A stretch of DNA of 64,000 nucleotides, taken from assembly GCA_013397695.1 (NCBI GenBank), contig VYZI01000043.1, positions 811,015-875,014 of the forward strand, given 5' to 3'. The stretch comes from Centropus unirufus (taxonomy: Eukaryota; Chordata; Aves; Cuculiformes; Centropidae). A program made the translations under genes and the position numbers. Shown piece by piece: positions 1-12,530 of the stretch (positions within the stretch are counted from its first letter, which is position 1; every line of letters begins with the position of its first letter). A model generated the notes under the pieces. The model did no database searches, was not told the origin of the DNA, and worked only from the letters and a program-made list of their open reading frames with translations.

Positions 1-2139
1 TCCATAATGGAAGGCGGTTTGTTATCGTCCATAGCTGGAGAGATGTTCCCTGTTCGACATATTTTCTGTGTCACTACTGCTTGTCTAGCAGGGTTTGGGT
101 TGTGGGGAATGGTTTTGGGGGAGCAGTGTTGCTAATGTAAACTTAAAATTAGCCAGAGGGGTGTGTGTTTTGGTTTGTTTGTTTAACCTAGAGCATTATG
201 GGATTCCATCTTGTTTTCTCACTTGCATTTACTTTCTTCTGGCTGAAGGCAGGCAAGAGAGATGGGAGCATACAGGGAAGGAGGCAGCACCCATGCCTGC
301 CAGGGCTGTTTCCTGCCAGGGAGAAGTGATACTCAAAACTGCTGAAGTGTTTTACTGGCTCCCCAGTGATCACTGTGATTTAAGAAGTACTTCAAGAGAA
401 ACCTCAGGGAGTTAGAAGACCACTAAGACTGACAGCTCCACCAGGATTTATGGAAATGATTATGAAAAACTGGATTGACAAGTCTAGGGACAAACACGGT
501 TGAGCAGGAGATTGCCAGTGTAGATCTTGTAGAGAGGTCTCCTCCCAGATCCATGCAAGCTGCTGGGAGACAAACCATGCCAAAGCATTTAGGAATCATC
601 TTACCCAACCTCCTTACTAATGTGAAAAGCACTCAAAGTGCTTCAAGACGGTGGGTAAGTGGTGCTAGGAACCAATGGGCTGTAGTTGGAGGGAAGGAGG
701 GAGGAAGGACACAGTGCCCAAGTGTTGCGACTGGTACAAGCCTAGCATCAAAAGCAAGAAGGTGGTAAGAGGAGGATTTCCAGAAGAGACTGGTAGCAGG
801 ATTGTATCATGAGATTACCACATGGACATGATGAAATGATTGAAAGTCCTGAAGATCACGCTAAAGAAACTGGAATAGTGAACTTGGTTCTTAAGCTTTT
901 TAATGTGATATCAACTATCCCAGTATCACTGATGATCATATACATAAAAGGATGCTTTTTTTTTTATAATAATAAATGATTTGTTGGCTAGCCTCCTCAT
1001 CTGCTCCATGGTCATTTAGATTAATGGCATTTCTGTCTTTTCTTTAAGGAAATTATTATTGCAGCTTTCCCATGGTGACAAAAGAAAGGTGCCAATTATT
1101 CTTCATGCTAATACTATAATTTTGAAAAGTCTAAAATGGTTTTTATTCACTTAAACAGGGAATATGAATAGCAAAAGTGAATTATATTTGTGTTGCATAA
1201 AATAAGGATGAAATCACTTTTGTGAGGTCTCAATACACACTTAGCAAACATTTTTAAAATTCCCCTATTCCCAAAATGTACATGTGCACATTGAAGATCA
1301 GTAATTTCGTCAAAGGATAACCTACTTCATTATTACTTGTACTGGGTACTGAAATTATATGCTTTCTTCTCCTTTCATGAAGGTTCTGGATAATCTGAAA
1401 GGATTGTAGGCAAACGTTAGTTCCCGTGGGTATAACTCACTTGTCACCTACTATTATAAGCCTTCTTGTGCCTTGAGAGGATAAGAATTTTATGCCCAGT
1501 GTTACTGGAGGCTGCTGGTTCAGTCCGATAGGAGGACTACACATGGTCCTTTACATAACCTGGCAGATGATTTAAAATCTTTGGAATTAAAGCTATTGTT
1601 ATGAATTCAGGAACAAAGGACCCTTCTCTATGACTTGCCCTGAAATAGTAGGTACAGTATCTTAGCAATCATTTGTACTTCAAGTTCTCTATTTCATTCT
1701 GGTAACCAAGTCCACAATGGCGACCAGAAATCCCAGAAATCCTAGAGAATTTAGGTATCAAGAGCCGGTGGCCTGGTGTATTCAGGGAGGTAACTGGAGA
1801 GCAGTTGTCAGTGGTAAGGGAGGCAATGGCAGTACCCAGCCTTTACAATTAGGCACCTTCTCTTGCAACCCTTTGGCCCATCAGAATGGGACTTTTCAGC
1901 TTTTTGATGAGCGGTAAAATGGAGAGAGAATCTGATTTGTTAAGTGTCTGGGAAGAGGAAAAAACTCAACATTGCTACAATTTCATTGAACAAATTGGTT
2001 TTCATGATTTCCGTATCCATATTGTTCATCAATTCACAGTCCCAGCTGTCCTTCACATTCCTCCTGAATTCACCTCACTCTAATGACTTGGCAACTTTTA
2101 AAATTTTATTCGAATGAGGCAGTTTTTTTCTCCACTAAT

Positions 2140-2210
2140 TCTGATGGTTCTGAGTTGGACTTGATAATCTTAAAAGTCTTTTCCAACCTAACAATTCTGT
2201 GATTCTGTGA
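2140..2210 (+). repeat. CR1 LINE 3' end fragment
   Basis: A short stretch reads like the terminal part of an avian CR1: a 'gagttggacttgataatct' segment, then 'cttttccaacct', then two copies of the terminal octamer (ATTCTGTG GATTCTGTG). Only the last 60-70 bp are recognisable, as expected of an old, 5'-truncated CR1 copy. The upstream sequence is too diverged to assign. Confidence 0.8.
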
Positions 2211-5200
2211 ATTTGGGAGCCAGATACATCACTAGTATCCCTCAACACTATTCAGTTTTCATTTAGCCCCTGGGGAATGCTTTAGAGGCTGAGTGTCAGG
2301 TTTTTATTACATGCCTTTGTTGGAGAAGATGTTTTATTTCAGTCATTAACCCTTCTGAGCCACACAAGCAAGACTGGAAAACTGAACTTGTATTAGAAAA
2401 ATGGGCACTGGAAGACAACATGCATACACCAACAATTCATGTGCTTTTTGTATATCACTTAGAAATCTCATGGTGCTCAACCTTGCAGCATTGTACTGCC
2501 CCAAATACCAAACCATTAGGACTGTATTCTGGAATTGTGCTAAGGGAGTTAAAATACAGTTTTCCTGATAACTGGTATGCTTAATTAGGTTATATTTCTT
2601 TTAAAGAAAGCACCTAGCAAGATGAATTCTGACTCCACTTGCATTAGTTCATACTAAGTGAGATTTTTAATTACACTCCGGTATCTGGAGATGCAGCAAA
2701 GTGCTTAATTCACATGGGTTTGTGGAGAACTAAGCTACAGTCTGTTTTATAAACCTCAATTCGACTTCCTTATGACTGGCCCATCTTCCTTTTCTCTTCT
2801 CCAGCTCTCCCAGCCTGTGTTTCAGGCTGTCTGTAAGCCATATGGCTGTGATAGCACAGTCCTGAGCTAAGAAAATGCAGATATCAGCACGGAGTGAGGG
2901 CTATGCAAAGCCATTGTTTGGAGATTGTACTTTCCTAGTAAAGCACAGAGTGAGATCATGTCTGCTCATAAAAATGTGTAGGTAGCCTGTTAGGTATCAA
3001 GGTAATGTCAATTATTCCTCCAAATTGCTGGCACAGAGAGTGAAGCTGAGATTAAAAGCAAATCTGGCCTTAACAGTCTGTTTATGTGTTATGCTGTTCA
3101 GGGCTCAGCAAATGTTCTCAGCTAGCAAATCCCCAGGGAATCTACTTATTCTGACTACCAGGTCCAGAACTATAAATCATTGTATTAGAAATAAGTAGCG
3201 GTGAAAAACATCAACACTATTTAAAACTATCGGGCTCTTTCTCTAGAGAAAATACAGTTGCTACAGGGGTGATGCACTGCTTATGGATTTGGGATGTACT
3301 TATGTCACGGCAAAGAGAACCTGGGCTACCAAGTAGATACAGAAGATTCTGGTGAGTCAACTTAGTGGGAGCTTACTGTCATTTTCTTAGCCTGCTGTGC
3401 CGACTCCATCCTCTAACTATGAGCTGTACTTCTCTGGAGTCCCTGAAGAACACTTTTGAACTTGGAACCTCGAAGAAAACAGGGCATCGATTCTTATCGA
3501 TCCTCCATCCACACTTTCATCGTGGCTAGATGAAAGTGTCCCTGCTAGCAGCACTCCAAGTGTTTCCCAGTGCTGGTCTTGCATGGGATAGAACAAACAG
3601 GGCAGAAAATACCATCCGTCTTTCTGAGCACAAAACAAGGACAAAATGTTTTTCAGTTTACTTATGCAAACAGCACAGCATCTTGGTAATTAGTAGTTTA
3701 GGGATTTCTCCTTCTGCCAGGCTTAATGATTATTAGCAATGTTGAGGAACATTGCTGTGAATCACCAAGCACCACTGGAGTTGTTTATCAATGAAAATTT
3801 TCAATCTAGGTCAGGCACGGTGGATTAAAAAAAGCTGTTTACCAAGAAGTATTGGGCAAAATATAAGCCTTGCTCAAAAAACCAAAAGGAACACAGGGGA
3901 AAGCTATTATTTATGGTATTAAAGAATTTGGTCTTTAGACATAATTTAATGTCTTTGTGAGGCATTCTATAATATTTCAGTGCTGCTAATGCCACAGTAT
4001 TTGATCCGTTTGCATAGCAATCACATTAATAGGGCAAACAGTTTTGTCCTGTAATGTTTTCTCCTAAGATTTTCTCCTAAATCAATATTCACATAGGTAA
4101 CTGAAGTCCTTTGATAGGAAAGTAACAGCAATGTAGTGGATTATCTCCAGGGAAATCAAGCTGATTTCAGTTTTCACATAGACTTAGGCCTCTTCCCAGG
4201 TCCTCATATTTTAGGCTTTTGTCTACAGCAACCTACCAATCACAAATAAAAAGTAGTCCTAAGCCACTTCTGACAATATGATGAGATGTTTACAAAAATG
4301 AGATTTTTAAGTAACTGTTCATGTCCGTGGGATTTGGCAGGGGAAAAGTCCATAGCACACAGATTTGCAAGCCCTTCCCACCGAAACAACTGGCAATATC
4401 TGTTCTGTTTTAGTTTCCAGAAAAAAGTTTATTATAAATCTGGGATTAAGGCCAGGTGTGGTCAATAAAAAAATTTGAGAGGATGAAGTAATTGTTATTT
4501 GCTGAAAGTAATTTCTTCCAGTTATGATTCCCATAGCAATTAATGTAATTCTCTACTCTTGGGAATAATAAAGTTACTGGGGAAGACCGGGAAAGAAATA
4601 CCTTTGTCTGCACTAGAAAACAGATCAGTACCAAACCTGGCCCATTATACGGTCAGCAAAAGAGCTGCATTGTCCTTAGCACTTCACCTTCTTGCTTTTA
4701 AATGCTTGGCTTAGTCAAAGTTATGAGAGTCAATTAGGTTGTCGTCACTTAGCAACCAAAACTGGGTTTAGAAGCAAAGCACTCCAGAACAGACGGTACT
4801 TGACCACTAAATATTACCTAGGACCACTCACTTCTGTTTAGAAACAGGGAGGCTCGGGCACAGAAAAAGAATTAATGTATCTTTTAAAAGTGTTCACATC
4901 CCTCTTTTTTTTCCAGGCTACTACAGGAACATTAACGTTCCCTAACTTCCTGCCTTTCTATCACCCACATAGATGGGTTTTTGAAGTTTGAGTTATTAGG
5001 GACGCAGGTAGGCACCTAAGGGTGTCTCAAGGCATCTAGTTCCTAATATCATCAAAGTCAACTGCAGTGAAACACCTACAAATTGTGAACGCCCCGGTGA
5101 TCCTCTCCTTCTGTATGTTCATAGCTATCATTTGGATGCTTTTGAGTTTTCAGCATGCACTTAGAAAGTCCTGCAAGTTCTGAATGAAAAGATTATTACT

Positions 5201-8200
5201 ATAATTCTATGTTTTCTGTGAATTATGGGACTTCAGTACTGAAAAGCAGTAGACATATTGAACATTGGTGACAAAAATATTACTTCTTTGTATAAAAGTA
5301 CTTCAAGTAACTCCTTTTCCCATCTCCCCCAGAACGTTCTAACTCAGTGGATTTAAAAAACCCCACTGTCCTTTCTCTGTCTGCTCTTGTAATATGCTGG
5401 AAAGGCTGGGGAATAGAGTGGAACTACACAGCACCAGCACAACAGAGCAGATATTCTGGCCCAGGCCTTGACACAACCTCACAGTGCAAATAATTCAATA
5501 TATGCTAAGAGTTATTTGAGAAAATAAAGCATAAAAGACAGAAAAATCACTGATTTGGAAGGATCACAAGACTTAGCTAAGACTCAAGGGCTAATTCTGA
5601 TATTGTACAGGGCCATTCAGACTGAGGCTCTTGAAGAATCAGGGCTAACTGAAGGCAGCCTCAGGCCCCTTTTGCTTACAGTCGTGACTTGAAAAAAGCA
5701 CTCTTGAATCCCAGATACAGAGTGGGAGGCTCAGGGCCAGGCAGCAGCATCCAAGAGTGAGTCAAGTGTATATTTCCTAGGAACATGAAGACAGATTTGA
5801 AGAAATGTTTGACAGATACTACAGAAGCTCACCATGGAAGCAGAAGCCCAGCATAGCTGCGCTTAGAGCCCTAGCAGATGAGAAGGATTTCACTCTGATA
5901 TTCTAGCATCCAGCTGAACCGTTTGGTTTTGGAAGACTGAATAGATGTAGCTGAAAATACCAGTAGCCAAGTATTTCTCATTACCTTTTACTTAAAAAAA
6001 AAATAAAAGCTCCAGGAAATAGAGGAAATTATTTTGGCTGGGGCATTCAGTGCTTGCTTGGTAGTCCTTAAGTATTTTGTTCAGCCTCAGTACACAGAAA
6101 AGAAAAATGTCTGAATATATTCAGTGAGGGATCAGTTCTCTGCTTGTCAGACCAGGCAGCAAAGCTGTGCCTGGCTGCAGTGCGCTGCTGCCGTTTGGGG
6201 AAGAGCAGCTCCCTCTTGCTATGCCACCTCGCTTAATCTCCTGCACCAGTGAGCAGCTTCTGGGTTATGCCCCAGAGGTTCAGCTTTACAAACAGCATCT
6301 TCCAGGGATGCGGGTATGTGGCAGAAAGGGAGTTACCTGAAACAAAGTGGAACATGCAGCTATTGACCCAGGGCAGCTGAAGAGCAATTGCCTCCCGTCA
6401 AAGCAGCTCAAAGCAGTGAGCAGAACTGACCCAGAGGAAAAGCACCGCTCCTTCCATTGTGATAGCAACATCACAAAAGTCTACGCTCACCTGAGTCCCT
6501 CATTGCACCACCTCTGACCCTCTTTCCACTTAAGTTCCCAATTAAATACGTACTTCTTGTGTGTAATTTTCTTCTGTATCAGCCATCCACAGCTGCTGTA
6601 CCAAGCTGCCCTGTGCTGCTGGGGATCCTTCTCCATGCTGAGACCCAAGCACTTCCATTAGCCATGAAGGTCAGCGTCTCCTTATGGAGCAAAGCATTAC
6701 GATGTGAGGGAAAGGGCACAGAATGAACACAGACAGCAGAAGTCTAAGAAATACTTACAGTCCTATCTAACAGCACCCTTTGGCTTCAGAAAACAACATT
6801 CCAAGCCCCAGTCATAGCAGAAACAGTGAGGTGAGAAGTAATCACTTCCATGTGAACAAGCAATAACCTGTAAAACTGCTAGCACTGAGAGCTAGTGGCT
6901 ATTTATGGTTTGAAGGTTTCTATGTCTAAAGTTCTTGTGTTTTGAAAATGAAATTAATACCAAATCCAGCAACATACTTAGTACACGATATGAATTATTA
7001 TGTTCTACAGAGAAATAAGATGGCATTTAAGTTGCTTCTAATAATGTAACTGCAGCATGAAACTACTATATTTCATTATACTAAAGTAGGGAACAATGAC
7101 CGTAGTGGTATTTTGCTTTATTAAAAGATACTGTTCTTTTTGAACTAATGCTTCTCATTAGCACAAAATAATGGTTAAGCACTGATATGATTCTCAGGTT
7201 CAATTTCTGTTTAATAATTTGTTAAATCTGCTCGTTAAGTACCATAGAAATGTGTACTCCTTGGTGTTTTCTTTCAGTCCCTTTCTTAAGGATGTGCAGC
7301 ATTCCTGCTTCATAAAAACTTGTTCTATAAATGGCTGTTGTGGGTCTTTGCTACTGTGGGATCATATTCGTCCTAATCATTAGACTGGAAAGCCTACATG
7401 TTTCCCAAACATTTGTTAAAATAATCTTCGAAATCCATTTCAAGATGTACCTTCAAAAAACTCAGAAGAGCTTAGATTCCAAAAGTTACCAGGGATTAGT
7501 CTAATATTTTCCGCCCAGACCCTAGAGTTTTAGGTACTGAATTAACCATAGTGCTCCTGAAAGGGGAGGGCAAATTGGAAAAGCGTAAATGTTAAGGGAG
7601 GTATGAGCCAGAGGCCAAAACTCCAGGCACTTTCCCCTGAATCATCTTATGCTGTGAGACTTAAAAGCTGCAGAAGCACTGCTCCTTCCTGAGGCAGAAA
7701 CAAGAAAGAATTTGAGATCTGTAAGGCTGAAAATAACTTTCCCAATAACCTTTCTCTCATTTTTCTGTTGCCATGTTAGACCCCAGAAAGGTACAGAAGT
7801 GCGTGAGCCTTTAGACGTGGACATTTGACAATGCATCGTGCTGTCATTTGCTCTGCCATTAAAAGCAAGTCACAAGGGTGACAGCGCAAGTATTGCTAAA
7901 GAATGATAGCGCAAGCTTTGGTAGTTGCAGAAAGATAAAATGAAAGCAACCTGCAATGAATTCTTTTGCTGCAGCGGCACATCTGCACCCCTTATGGATC
8001 AATAGGCCTTGGCTGGAGAATCTTTTTGTCTCACCTAGTCCTTCTTTTCCTCCTTTTTCCTGCACTTTTTAAACAGCACAAGGAAACGAATGGTGCACCC
8101 TGGGTGCACCTCACAGTTTTGTCCCAAATAAGCCTAGACCACAGAATTTTTTGTGGATGATGACAAGCTGGACTTGGCTGTCTATTGCCCAGTGCCCTCA

Positions 8201-11200
8201 ACAGGATGTATCAACGTGATTTATACAGATTTTGTCTCTGGTGGAAATGATCAGAGAAACCAATGCTTTCCACAGGCTTTCTGTTACTTGATACATGTTG
8301 TAGAAAGAGTCCTTTCTTTCTCCATCCCTTCCTACTGTGCATGCTTGCTGCTCCTCTAGTTCCCGTTTCCTTTGCCTGTATGTGACTGTGTGGAATTAGT
8401 AACGGATGCTGAGCACCATTCAGGTATAGACCAATGATCTGCAAGTGAATTCCCTCTATGGGTGTTGGAATTCCACAAGTATAACTTCTAGATTTAATTT
8501 AGTCCCATTGTATCACTGCAACAGAATTCTGCACTTCCATTATTCTCTGTCCTGGAATATTTTGTGCTTCCTCATGCTATTCCAAAAAGATGCAAGCAGC
8601 TCTAAAAGGCATCATGTTTTGTGATGGTTTTATTTTTGGCTGCTACGTAAATAACAGTTAACTGGTGAGGTAAAATATTATTCCATAATCCTGCCTAACA
8701 GTACAGAATGACTGCTCAGTGCAACCATATTACTACTTCTTTTTTTGTTATTATTTATATCAGAAAATTACTTTATTGAAATGTTACTGCTACTGCTGGT
8801 AAGTATGGAACACCACCTGTTGACAACCTGCAAAGAACATTGTTTTTCTCAAATGGAACAAGGTCACCAGTTGTGACACATGGGAGGGATTTTTACTCCA
8901 ATGGCCACCCCTTAGCACACCAATCAGCAGCAAAGTGATTTAAGGTTGAAGAGCCTTAACCTTAAACCCAAACCTCACCAAATCTTGAAGGAAATCGGTT
9001 GTATGTTACTCACCAGTAAGATCTGCGTGGATTTGTTGAAATGTTATGATTTGTTTGGCTTTTCTCCACAGAGCACGTGACATCTATGCATGAGGTATTT
9101 TCCATACTGACTCGGTGCTTTAAATCCCTACACAGACGAAAGAGCAGGTCCGCATTATGGGCAATTACTCTGCATCAGACAGAGCGAATGACAGGTTAGA
9201 CAATCTGATATGGCGGGGACCGTGGGGAACCAAGTTTTCACATTCTCAAATTGAACTCTCAGATTTCTTACCTGGAAAGAAATGAGCTGACAAAATTTGT
9301 GCATACCATTGTTGTCTCTTTCACAAAATGAACATCTCTGATGTGTCGGCTTAGGTGCATTTACCTCCACATTTTCTCAGCATGAATGCAACTTAGGTAA
9401 AGGCACTGCTATGCAGGAGGCAGCACGCTGCTTCTTGCTGACTGTTCTTTCAATTTCCATCCTTGAAAGGGCTGAGTGCTCTCAAGCCTCCATCTAGTCA
9501 AAGAGAAGTGAAGTCACTTAACACATTAGAGACCAGACCTTACAGACTCTGCTATAAGATCACCCTGAGTGAATTCTAGCAATTTTTTGTCTGTATAATC
9601 AAAATGAGGAAATGTTGCCAGGACATGACTGGCACTCAAGAGCTGCCAGAAAGGAGTTTGAGTGGGCTGTATCCTGCCAGGGGCTGAGTTCAACAGCCTG
9701 ACTCCTTTGGGTTAAGAACTGCGCACTCCCAGCAGCGGTTACATCTACTCCCTCAGTTCTAGTGCAAAACCAGGCATTTCCTTTCCACCTGTACCCCCAC
9801 AGACTCACTTGAACTGTTGTCATCAATCCAGCCATGGTGTGCGCTCGTCAGGCTGAGACTTAGAGCAGTGGACAGGTGGACCAGGATGACTTTTTCATGG
9901 TGCTGATATCAAACAAATGCCACGCTGCTCTCCCATTCTGCAGCACTGTTACAGCTTTTGAAGAAGAGGTCAGCAGAAATTCAGAGGACTGGAGGTTTCT
10001 TTATTTCACTTCTTTCTTCCTAGCCGATCCCACTGGAGGACTGGCACCTTCCATGATAAACCCCAAAACTTATCCCAGGGAAACATTGCACTTGCTGAGA
10101 CCTTCTCCATCTTGCAGTCACTTTTGAGCATACAGGATTCCCTTTTGGAGCACACATCTCTTCTGGGACCCAACAACAGGATGAGGCAGACAGTTCTGCT
10201 CTGCTGCTTTGCTGGGAAGAGAGAGGGATGTGATGGGGAATAGAACTGCAGTGCTGTTTGCCTCCAGTCCCCCTTCTAGAGTGGAGGGCACCGGTACAGC
10301 CCTGGGAGAGAAGAGGAAAGAATGAAAGCCAAGGCTCAGCAAAACCAAGGCAAAGCACATCAACAGCCCCAAATGGAGCATGAGATTAGTATGACATGGA
10401 AATGTTCTGATATTATAAACATCTTTAAAATGACAGTCCGACCACAGCATTGCTGTATTGGCTTTACCACCAGCCTGTGCTCAGGCTCGAGATGTTCATC
10501 CTCGGGAGCAGAGGTAAGGATCTGCAGGACAAGTACTGCTTTACCCAGCTCTTCAAAAGATTTAACCAGCCCTTGTGATTTTTGCTTTCCAAGCTCCTGC
10601 TTTCTGATAGCAATTGAGAAAATAAAACAATATTCACAAATGACAGGACCTAGTAACTTGCCCTTCAGAAGAATCATATTACTCAGAGGTGATTGTACAT
10701 GCAGCCATTAGAGCTAATAACTTTAGACATTGATTTCACAACTCTGGGTCAAGTTGGGTTTTTTTGCTTTTAAAAAACAATGCATTATATGAATATCAAC
10801 TGTATTTCTTCGAGTTATTGAATGTTTCCCATTAATTGTGGAGAGACTCTGAACTTGTTGCCTTTGTCAGAAACAAAGTTATTTATTTCACTGGGAATAT
10901 CTGGCTTTTTTCACTCACTATGAAGCACTCAGGTACAACCTCATGTGACATTAAAGTCACCGCACCTTATCTCTCAGCATCATTAAAATACAGAATAAGA
11001 TACCTCTGCTTAAAAATACAAAGAAAAATTATTCAGCTGCAACAGTGCCTCCCCTGTAGAAAGGATCTTAGGGTGACTGAAGGGCAAAATGCAAGCCAAT
11101 ATTGCATTGAAGAAAAATAAAAATTTCGTTTCTCTTCAAAATCCAAATGCATGCATTCTGATTCTTTCTTTTCCTCCCTTCACTTCTTTGCACCTAAAAA

Positions 11201-12380
11201 ATCTCTTTAGTAACAGATTGAAGGGTGCAACCAATCTATAAAGCTCAGATGGGGTGAAAAATTGAATTTTAAAACTTTGCAAGCAAGTTGCTCTGAGTCA
11301 ATTTTCCCCACAGCTGAATCTATGCTCTTGTCTGTTCTCGTTTCCTACAGGCAGTTATGGTATTGGCGATTTTAGGTATTTCATAAATAACTTGCTGGTA
11401 TTCAGCATGTTGCTTTATTTTCTCTCCTGTAATTGAGTTGTGCTGGCTTGACATTTTGATTCAGCATTGTAAATAGAGTAGACTCATTTTACTGAAATTT
11501 CCGTGGTTGGTTCATTTAGAAAAAAATACTGATGCCATTTTGCAGAGCATTCATTAAGGGAAATGCACTCACCTTACATTTGTTTGCAGAACCAAGTAGT
11601 CGGGCACCGGCAACAATCTCGCTCTTATCCCAGGGGCATGTCATAAATTTAGGAAGGGATGGTTATGACCAGAGGCCTGTTTTCCACTAGGTTTTTCTGG
11701 TTTCACAGATAAATTCCAGTCCCATGGCTACTTGAAAGCCATCCGCTGAGTCATTTTGGTGCTCTCTTAACCCTCCATGATCACCTGAAGGGTTTCCTTC
11801 AGCTACTCATTGTGTGAAAAAAGAACACAGAGACAGAGGTAATAGCAAAGGATTATTTCATTGCAAAGTGTAATCTGTGAAATCCGTTTTATCATAGTTC
11901 ATCATGAACTGACAACATCCAGCATTCCTCAGCCAGCTGCCCGCACCCCCCTGCTGCTTCCCTCTAAGTCTAGGGGCAAACCTTGGGTCTTGCTTCCGCA
12001 CATTCTTTTGGAGTCAATACATATTTTGCCTGAATGAGGGCTCAGGAGGCTCAGGATGCTGTCCTATCAAAACCCCCAAGCCCATGTGCAGAAGTCCAAC
12101 CACAGCCAACAAAAGCCTGAACAACCATTTTCTCCCAAAACCTACAGGTGACAGTGCTTGGCCCAGCTGGTGCAACACTCAGCACAGTTGATGGAGTAGA
12201 GAAAAAAGAATGTTCTCTAATGTTAAAAATAGTCACATACACACCCTATTGCCACCAGCTTCTTTTTAATCGGGGGCAATCTGTGGTTTCATAAGATACT
12301 CTTGTGTACCCTGAAACAGCAACTGCAAAAGAAGTGTTTATACACAGCTCTTCATACTTGCACTGTTTCCACTAATTAAT

Positions 12381-12530
12381 TTCAACAGTTTGTGTTGCTG
12401 TTGCCATCAAAATATGCTCTCCTCTGTACAGAGCAAGGATCTTCAGGCTCTTCAACAGTTTTCCTAATGCTTTGTGTTAGTGTTGCCATCACGATGAGCT
12501 CTCCTGTATATACAGCCAGGATCTTCAGTA
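12381..12530. repeat. Imperfect tandem duplication, 70-80 bp unit
   Basis: Two adjacent copies share the order TTCAACAGTT, TGTGTT-G-TGTTGCCATCA, GCTCTCCT, a variable CTGTACAG/TATACAG part and AGGATCTTCAG. Copy 1 lies at about 12381-12450 and copy 2 at about 12451-12530, with an 11-base insertion early in copy 2. Read on the minus strand both copies give a similar short peptide pattern, but copy 1 and copy 2 are not a recognised domain. Confidence 0.75.

Noticed and set aside
1717..1917. 66-codon plus-strand frame with good ATG context
   Set aside because: Composition is polar and protein-like, but there is no homologue I recognise, no promoter or splice evidence, and the length is within chance.
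10020..10711. Cluster of frames of 105-129 codons on both strands
   Set aside because: Opposite strands are open at once, no motif is recognised, and a trial splice from SHISAL2A exon 2 into the CTGCAG acceptor here meets a stop after eight codons.
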